From Euplotes aediculatus (taxonomy: Eukaryota > Ciliophora > Spirotrichea > Euplotida > Euplotidae), in NCBI GenBank assembly GCA_030463445.1, contig JAQGFW010002858.1, forward strand, positions 1-28,194: a stretch of DNA of 28,194 bases, given 5' to 3'. Shown here in pieces: positions 21,896 to 28,194 of the stretch. Numbering within the stretch: position 1 is the stretch's first letter; each line of letters opens with the position of its first letter. The position numbers were made by a program, and so were the translations under genes. Below the pieces are notes generated by a model. It was not told where the DNA came from and did no database searches. It was given only the letters and a program-made list of their open reading frames with translations.

Positions 21896-22291
21896 ATGAC
21901 TAATTATTTTTGAGGTAATAATTGAGAAATTGTTGCAAAAGTATACGATCATATAAATAAATCAAAAATGAAATTAAAAAGACTTGAAAGCTTTGAAAAA
22001 CTTAAAAGTAAGTTTAATTTTAATATATTTTAGGATACAATATTATTTCACCAAAAGGTATTTAATAAGCCTTCGTTAACACTAAATAAAAAGAACATAA
22101 TCGACTTTAAAATTTACATAGGAGAAATCAAAAGTAATATTTTCAAAGGAGAGTGATGATGCAGTAAAGAGCAATGAGTTTGACATTTAAAATTCCCCCA
22201 CCCAAAATTTCCAATAATAGAAATTAATGATGATATTTATTACTTTGATGAAAATCAAGAATGCAAAGAATACTCTATTGATAAGTACTAA
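21896..22291 (+). CDS. Cys-rich 122-residue protein
   Basis: ATG 21896, exon 1 to 22007, a 26-nt intron (22008-22033, GTAAGT...TTTTAG) and exon 2 to TAA 22289. One +1 shift at ATT-TAA (22063) is required. Before it the sequence is RYNIISPKGI; after it comes a long clean frame (NKPSLTLNKKNIIDF, IYIGEIKSNIFKGE, INDDIYYFDENQECKEYS). With the shift, 369 nt remain, exactly 123 codons. Seven TGA codons are read as sense; five of them cluster in CCCSKEQCVCH, which in the Euplotes code is a compact Cys/His group that could bind metal. With two other TGA codons near the start (YFCGNNCE) the protein would be strikingly Cys-rich. It may continue by splicing at GTACTA (22285) into the next gene. Function unknown. 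Confidence 0.55.
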
Positions 22292-22536
22292 TTGAGATTT
22301 TTAAATAACTATTGTTTCAAAATAAGTTTAATATAGCATTATTCAAGCTAAGAAAGCCTTAAAATACTACATAAATATAATAAAATGATTAAAATATACT
22401 GACTTAAAATAATAAAAATTAACTTATATTATTGTGATATGAGCTCCAAATAGGCCAGTTACTAAACATATTTTATGGAAAATATATTAGCTTTATCAAA
22501 TAAAAAATAAATAACTATAATTTAAATTCAGTTTAA

Positions 22537-23336
22537 TTTACCTCCAATTTTATTAGTAATGTAGAATTGACAATAACCGTATAGCATTAAATTCCAAAAT
22601 GAAAGAGAGAGAATTATTAAATCTTTTAGAACTTACGCATTTAGGTTTAATAATAAAAAGACAAAGGTAATATCATTGAATATATTTTTAGAATGTTGAA
22701 TTGAAAATTGCTGCGATTAATGAAAACATGACAGAAATTACTGAAACTATTTCCTATTTTGTTGAGAAAGCAAAAATGATGCAAATGAAACTAGGAGTAA
22801 CCATAAGTGTAAATCTTTACTATTTAGCGTTCCTGACCTATTTTATAGGGAATTAAAGAAAAAGAAATCGTAATAATTTCAATTCTAAAGTTTAGATTTT
22901 AGATAACTGAGTTGCAGATATTGTCAAGATCTGGCTCAAAGATAAAAATATAAAAGAGTAAGTATGTTATCATATTATTATTTATAGGGATTTTATGGAA
23001 TTATCTTACAGAATTCAAAGTAAAAGGTAATAATAAAATTTTAAATCAATATATTTCTATCGTTAATGCGAATCGAATTATCTTTAAAATTTAACACAAT
23101 CTCAATATTATAGTTTTGAATTCGATTCTGCTTGGACAACTGTCGTGATTGGCATGATTGAGCTTCTTTGTTTAATTGCCACACAGAATTGTAAGTAATT
23201 ATATCTCATGAGAATTTTAGACTATGAAGAGGATATATTTTTTGACAAAATTTGGATTTCACACTTCGTAAGTATAAATTTAAAACAATTACATAAAGTA
23301 TTCAAACTTTTAATAAAAATTTATTTATTAAAATAA
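22537..23336 (+). CDS. Protein with C-terminal membrane segment, possibly p24/GOLD-like
   Basis: Exons 22537-22666, 22692-22796, 22849-22957, 22988-23026, 23114-23190 and 23221-23336, linked by GT-AG introns (25-87 nt). Readable segments: ERERIIKSFRTYAFRF; NVELKIAAINENMTEI, predicted helical; CVADIVKIWLKDKNIKE; then the hydrophobic SAWTTVVIGMIELLCLIATQ, a good single membrane span, and a short acidic/aromatic tail. Order and size (a beta-rich piece with YxFxFNN, a coiled helix, one C-terminal span) recall p24/emp24 cargo proteins of the ER-Golgi, but the cytosolic FF and KK signals are not evident, so this is a weak suggestion. +1 shifts are needed at GTA-TAG (22582), TTT-TAG (22900) and AGA-TAA (22904). 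The 5' end is not established; a donor at 23268 offers an alternative 3' end. Confidence 0.45.
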
Positions 23337-25237
23337 TATTTTTTTAAAAAATTGTCTGAAAAAGTTTTAAATTTTAATTCATTTAATGCATATTTATGAG
23401 GCTTAGCTTGATTCTTTACAATCTTGTTATTATGAGTTAATTAAAAACTGCATATTTATAAAAATAAATCACTTTTATTGACATTAATTTATGTAAATAA
23501 CTGTAACATTAATTTTCATAAATTCTAAAAAATATTAATTTAGATTTCATCTGTTTTGTAAAGGAACTAATAGTAATATTTATAAAGAAAATAAAAATTA
23601 ATGAACTAAAATTTTGAAAAGAAGAAAACTAATAATATCGAATAGAGAGAAGTAATCCTCTGAAATAATACAATTTGATTTAAAAATAAAAGCATAAAAA
23701 TAAATGAATAACTATTTAACTCAAAATGAATAATACTTTAGTTTTAAATGATTAAAATATGCCTTAAATTATTTAATTCAAAATCTTTAGTATACATAAT
23801 GAGAAATAAAAATATTAAAAACTTATTGAAAATAATGTGGAAGTATATAGTAGCTAAGCAGAATAATTAAAGAAATGCTAATAATCTATTTTTTTAATTT
23901 AACTCTGATTGTGAATTTTTATCATTATCATTTACGTTGCAAAACTATAAAATAATTTAAAATAATTCTTTGTTCTCTTCTTATTATTTTATGATCGATG
24001 AAAATATAATATATTTTGGAATTAAAAAAATCATACTTTATACTTCCAGAATATAATTTCAGTCAATATTTTACAATTCGTTTCTCACAAGGATTAGAAA
24101 TTAATTTGAAATACATACCAAATAATCTAAAATTCAAACTGATTTCTATTAAATGTTGTAAAATTGCTGATAAACTAATTTTACTATGCCTTAAATCTTA
24201 AATAAAATTATTTTATTCAGTAAAATTTAATAAATTTAATAACAAGAATAATATGAATTTATTTTTATTTATATATTTTAATTTTCTTTAGATTTTTTAA
24301 AAATCATTCAGCTCTCGAATTTCTATATAATCTGGTTCTGAACTTCTTGAGGAAAGGAATAAAAATGTTTTAGTAATTGTTAAACTCTTGATAATTGAAA
24401 CCAATAAAACAATAACATTCAGCAGTTGATTATTTGCGACTGCAATATTAGGTTTTTTTAATTGAGAATAAAGATGCAATTTAATATCTTTGGCTTAGAA
24501 TAGAAATTTATTAATAAAGAAGCTCATATTTTAGCTAATGTTGAGACTTCAACTAAAAAGCTAAAGATACAGGGTTTGATTTGACACAATTTAATGGAAG
24601 AAATTCCAATTAATTTGTGGATGTGTATCAGAAATTCACAGATAGTTTGAATTTATCATTAGACTTTTTAGGGTCGATTTGTTTATTTAACGGCATTAGT
24701 GTAATCAATAAAAATATGTGGTGATATGTGCAAAATTGTATATAATTTGCAAAACTCAAGTATTTTATTTAAAAATCGTTATTTTTAATTACTAATTTTA
24801 ATATATCATTTATTGGTGATAACTATTCACAAAATGAAACTATTGATGTAGTTTATCTACTATTTAAATATTCAGATTTTTATCATATAATAGCAGTTTA
24901 GCGTCTTACTTTGACTATAAATATTTTTTAATAGTTCAAGCATTTAGCTATAAATAAAAAATAGAAATATGTTCATATGCAATCTATTGTAAAAATCAAA
25001 ATTATTTATAATATATTAAAATGTTCCACATTATAAATTACTAGTTGATCATTCATCATAATTCATTGATATCTTTGTAATTTGAGTTTATCCAATTAGT
25101 ATTTTGCCATACAGTAGCATTAGAATCTGAATATGAGTTTAAGAATAAATCTAACATATTATTAAAGTGAAGCACTGAAACGTTTTATTTTCTATGATGT
25201 ATATGTTTATATAAAAATGACTAACAATTCTTTATAG
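23337..25237. other. AT-rich region with minor open frames
   Basis: Nearly 1.9 kb without a convincing gene. A 61-codon plus-strand frame at 24016-24201 (SYFILPEYNFSQYF) is the only stretch with partly coding-like composition. Around 25090-25210 a frame reads QLVFCHTVALESEYEF and KSNILLKCSTETFYFL and may be a 5' exon of the large gene that follows. Confidence 0.4.
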
Positions 25238-28052
25238 AAACAAGCTTGCGAAAATGTAGGATACAAAAGTTTAATTCTCTTTCATTTTATTTTATATTTT
25301 TAATTTTTAGGCAAAATCAAGAATTTCGAAAAAATCAGTAGAAATTGCAGGCAAAAATGGAATGTAAGATCACCATCATAAGTATTTAACTTTGTTGCTA
25401 TAGTGATCAAAATGCTAAAAAACAAGAAATTATTAAGCTCATTAACGATTGATATATAAATTCAATAGAAACTATTCCAGTTTTGCATTCAATAGATGAT
25501 TTTGACACAGCTAAGATTTTTGAGACAGAGACAAATTCAGATTTAAAAAAACTTCTTTCCAAGTAAGCTTATCTATCTGATTCGTAATTATGAAAAATAC
25601 TAAAGTAATTTCAGTCAAAAGTGAATTTGAGCTGTATATATTAGATATGATGCTTTAATCATTCATAATATTAATTTAAATTAAATGCCTTCCAAATTGA
25701 CTACAATTTGAGAATTTCAAATGTGAATTATAAAAATAAATTGTTTACAGATTATTATTTTTAAACTATAAGAAAATGAAACAGAATCATATTTAAATTA
25801 GAAATAAAAAATTTGCATAACAAATATATAAATAAGAACGAAATACTTTTATAAGAACTATTATTCTAACTCATATGAATAGATATGAAAGGAGACGATT
25901 TAGACACCTATTTTTCTTCTCTTATCCATTATTTGTGTTTCTATCATTTTATTTCTCAGTTTTAGCTCTGAGACCGTCGCATTGATCAGACTAGATTTTT
26001 GTCTAAAATTCAATCTCTCTGAAAAGAATTTGTTTATGTTTTTCGTTATAAGCATGCTTTATATCTTTTAGAGAGGCTTACTTTTAGGTTAAATCGATTC
26101 TGATGAATGGACCTCATTTCTTAATTTACCATATGAGAGATGCTATGATTGAACAGACTCCTGGACAAGATTAGTATCAATATTTATACTGCTTCATCTT
26201 AAGGTTTAACTATCTTATCTCTTCCTTTGAATCCCATCTAAGATTTTGGTTCACTATTCTATATCTTTTTATCCGAAAGTTTAATGTGGCATATAGTTAT
26301 CGTTCAAATTTTTATTCTTTGCATCTTTGGTCAAATTTATACCTTATATTGGCCTAAAATTAGTCGATCAATAGAGATAAAAATTATTTATTAAGTTATT
26401 AAATTGATATAAAACTTCCTTATCGTTCTTAATAAAAATATTATTATAGATTCAAGAGGACAAGTCTAAAGCTTGTCAAAAACTTCCCTATTACTCTAGT
26501 TGCAAAAGGAATCAGTCAATTTTGTAAAAATCACAAGAGACTCGATGATAAAAGTACGATTTATATTTTATTTGATCCATTTATTTTAAGAGTTTTTAAT
26601 ATTAATTTGTCATTCATTTTCTTTTCATAGTTAGAAAGGTAAAGAGTGTGATAAAATTCGTAACTTAATTCTCCTCTAACTTTTAGTATACAAATTTATT
26701 AACATTGTAAGAATTTAGCTACAGATAGAATTTAATGTTTTAAATTTTCCATTCAAAATTTTAACTTCTTTCTATATTTACAAACAGCTTTATTCGCATG
26801 AAATCGTTAAATTATAAGAATAAATTTGAGCTATTTCTGCAGTAAATCAGACATGTAATAAAAAGAGTTAATCCAAGTAGTATTAGTCCTTTAGCTTTGA
26901 TATTTAACTTATCTAATCTAAAGCTAAACTTTAGAGTATTTTAAGAGGCTGTTTGTGCTTCATCAGGTATCACTTTGTATAAATGAATTTTAAAATTTTG
27001 AGTTAAAAGCATTAGTTGTCATTATATTGGTTGACTAACAAAAAATAAAGAAACATATCATTAATATTCTAAATCAATTATTAAGATTTAAATTCCTGTG
27101 TGCAATACAAATATCTATATATCTTTTCGAGTTTCGATGCTTTATACTCTGGATCTACATCGATACATCAATTTACTATTATGCTATTTAGATTATAGCT
27201 GAAATGAAATTCAGTTGATAATGCATTTGCTAACTATTTATTTACAGAGAAGCTTAGATTTAAAATTGAAACAAAGGTACTTATATTCAAAGGTAAGCAT
27301 TTTCGTTTTAACCTCAGCTAAGTTTGATATATAGAATTTGAAGGAGGTAAGGATAACGTAAAGTTCAGAAAATACAAAAAGAATGCAGAGAAATTTTGTA
27401 AAGCAGAAGTTTACTCATATATATTATATACCGCTCCGCAGTACGAAATGGTGACGTAGGTACTTTTCTTCGATTTTATTTACATTGTATCTCATAGTTT
27501 GAGAGAATTCAAAGAAAGAAAATTTGACCAGGCAATAGCTGTAATTATTGATGTTTGATACTTCAACTATGAAGAAATAGTACCGTATCTTCATCCAAGA
27601 ATTTTATTAATTCTCGAATTTAAATCATTAAAGCAATCAAAAATAAGCAAAAGAAAGAGTGATAGAAGTAGTTATAATGATGAAGAAAGTGAAGAAGAAA
27701 TAATTACTAAGAAAAATAAAAAACATGCAAGGGGAAGAAATGTATCTAGTGAAAGTGATAGAGAAAGTAATCTAATAATTATTTCTCAAATTGTTGTGTT
27801 CATTTATATGTTCACTTTCTAACTAATGTTCTCATTGTTCTTGTATTAGAACGAATTAATCTTAATCAAAAGTGTATAAAGGACTTTAGTTTACCATCAT
27901 ATAAAAAATTATATTTTATTGTCTCTTTTGCACTTCTCCTTTATATGTGTAACTCTGGTGTAGGTAGCGATGAAGAAGATAGATATAAGAAAAATGCGAA
28001 GAAAAGATTTAACGATGCTAGCGAAGTAGAAGACAGCGATAGCGATATTTAA
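25238..28052 (+). CDS. Large multi-exon protein with charged Ser/Glu/Lys tail
   Basis: Exons in phase: 25238-25255, 25311-25363, 25404-25562, 25615-25633, 25966-26203, 26280-26329, 26450-26553, 26631-26638, 26687-26706, 26788-26841, 26881-26966, 27199-27292, 27335-27455, 27498-27766, 27964-28052; TAA at 28050, 114 nt before the telomere. TGA is sense repeatedly (e.g. INDCYINSIE, IIDVCYFNYEE). +1 shifts occur at TCT-TAA (26122) and TTT-TAA (26942); each restores the frame required by the following splice junction. Order along the protein: a Lys-rich helical part, then a short CICALCD cluster, a long mixed helical body with Leu-rich pieces (SPLALIFNLSNLKL, EEIVPYLHPRILLIL), and a disordered tail (KRKSDRSSYNDEESEEE, KKNKKHARGRN, EVEDSDSDI). 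The tail resembles nuclear localisation/acidic tails. Very short exons (8, 18, 19, 20 nt) are the weak points. The start is upstream and not fixed. Family not recognised. Confidence 0.65.
26119..26124 (+). promoter_or_regulatory. Putative +1 shift at TCT-TAA
   Basis: A 52-codon open frame (LCDRRIDQTRFLSKIQSL onward) ends at TAA 26122. The +1 frame continues NLPYERCYDC and DSWTRLVSIFILLHLK to a GTTTAA donor whose phase matches the next exon. The slippery codon is not AAA, so this is a non-canonical site or a mutation. Confidence 0.55.
26939..26944 (+). promoter_or_regulatory. Putative +1 shift at TTT-TAA
   Basis: The zero frame ends LKLNFRVF then TAA; the +1 frame gives KRLFVLHQ up to GTATCA in phase 0. 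The next exon (LKCNSVDNAFANYLF) is open only in phase 0, so the shift and the splice agree. Confidence 0.55.
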
Positions 28053-28143
28053 AAGAAAATGATAGGAGACATAAAATCATAATAAAATCTTGATTTCTAC
28101 ATTTTATTGATGTTTTGATTAAAATTGTTCAAAGCAATATTCA

Positions 28144-28150
28144 TTTCAAT
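28144..28150 (-). promoter_or_regulatory. Right chromosome-breakage sequence (E-Cbs)
   Basis: Read inward from the right telomere, AATTGAAATG places ATTGAA at subtelomeric positions 17-22, a full match to the known Euplotes HATTGAAaHH consensus at its known 17-bp distance. The left end has ATTGA at the same place. Confidence 0.85.
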
Positions 28151-28166
28151 TTTGTTTTTTCGTCCT

Positions 28167-28194
28167 GGGGTTTTGGGGTTTTGGGGTTTTGGGG
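28167..28194. repeat. Right telomere, (G4T4)3G4, 28 nt
   Basis: Twenty-eight bases of perfect G4T4 repeat ending in G4. The double-stranded telomere of Euplotes macronuclear chromosomes is known to be 28 bp, against 20 bp in Oxytricha, so the length itself favours Euplotes. Confidence 0.97.

Noticed and set aside
24297-24479. 60-codon minus-strand ORF
   Set aside because: Short, AT-driven composition, no supporting context.
1-28194. One giant gene running from the left to the right telomere
   Set aside because: Similar low-complexity exons at the two ends suggested it, but several self-contained gene models with their own ATG and stop lie between, and the left gene ends cleanly at 1843.
1-28194. 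Oxytricha/Stylonychia code (TAA/TAG = Gln, TGA stop) for the whole window
   Set aside because: G4T4 telomeres would fit, but host exons use only CAA/CAG for Gln, TGA is clearly sense in many exons, and the 28-nt telomere and breakage motif are Euplotes-like.
1-28194. CRISPR arrays, rRNA or tRNA genes
   Set aside because: No spaced direct repeats, no conserved rRNA stretches and no cloverleaf with the T-arm GTTC signature were recognised.

Overview
This window reads as one complete linear chromosome of a hypotrich-type ciliate of the genus Euplotes. It is capped at both ends by C4A4/G4T4 telomeric repeats, and the right-hand tract is exactly 28 nt. Seventeen bases inside each telomere lies an ATTGA motif at identical spacing, a full match to the Euplotes chromosome-breakage consensus on the right and a near match on the left. 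The genes point the same way: TGA is an ordinary sense codon (Cys in the Euplotes code), TAA and TAG terminate, many introns are 25-80 nt, and several exons join only through +1 shifts at codon-TAA/TAG sites, including the classical AAA-TAA. By eye the sequence is about three-quarters A+T. All gene models were built by hand with this code, checking splice phase and codon arithmetic; no homology search was possible.

Layout, left to right: telomere; a Ser/Arg/acidic protein gene in nine exons (68-1843, +); a transposase-like remnant (about 2180-3110, -); a poor stretch with one short ORF; an RS-domain gene (about 5917-6935, +); a Tc1/IS630-type DD34E transposase remnant (7077-8392, -); a hairpin-like inverted repeat (8902-9083); a multi-exon unknown gene (about 9819-11778, +); 2.2 kb of AT-rich DNA; a 208-codon gene (14024-14894, +); a 132-codon gene (15312-15774, +); a stop-riddled protein-derived region (about 16180-17379, -); nearly 2 kb of AT-rich DNA; a GC-richer island with old coding sequence (19303-19679, -); a 201-codon gene with the AAA-TAA frameshift (20041-20949, +); a Cys-rich 122-codon gene (21896-22291, +); a gene with a C-terminal membrane segment (22537-23336, +); about 1.9 kb with little in it; and a large multi-exon gene whose charged Ser/Glu/Lys tail ends 114 nt before the right telomere (25238-28052, +).

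Two features stand out. First, the molecule is 28 kb with half or more of its length non-coding or fossil, whereas Euplotes macronuclear chromosomes are normally gene-sized. Second, all convincing host genes lie on the plus strand while the transposon-like or stop-riddled blocks lie on the minus strand between them. It looks like a tandem string of host genes with germline-type debris left between them. No gene could be assigned a firm biochemical role; the names below are descriptive.
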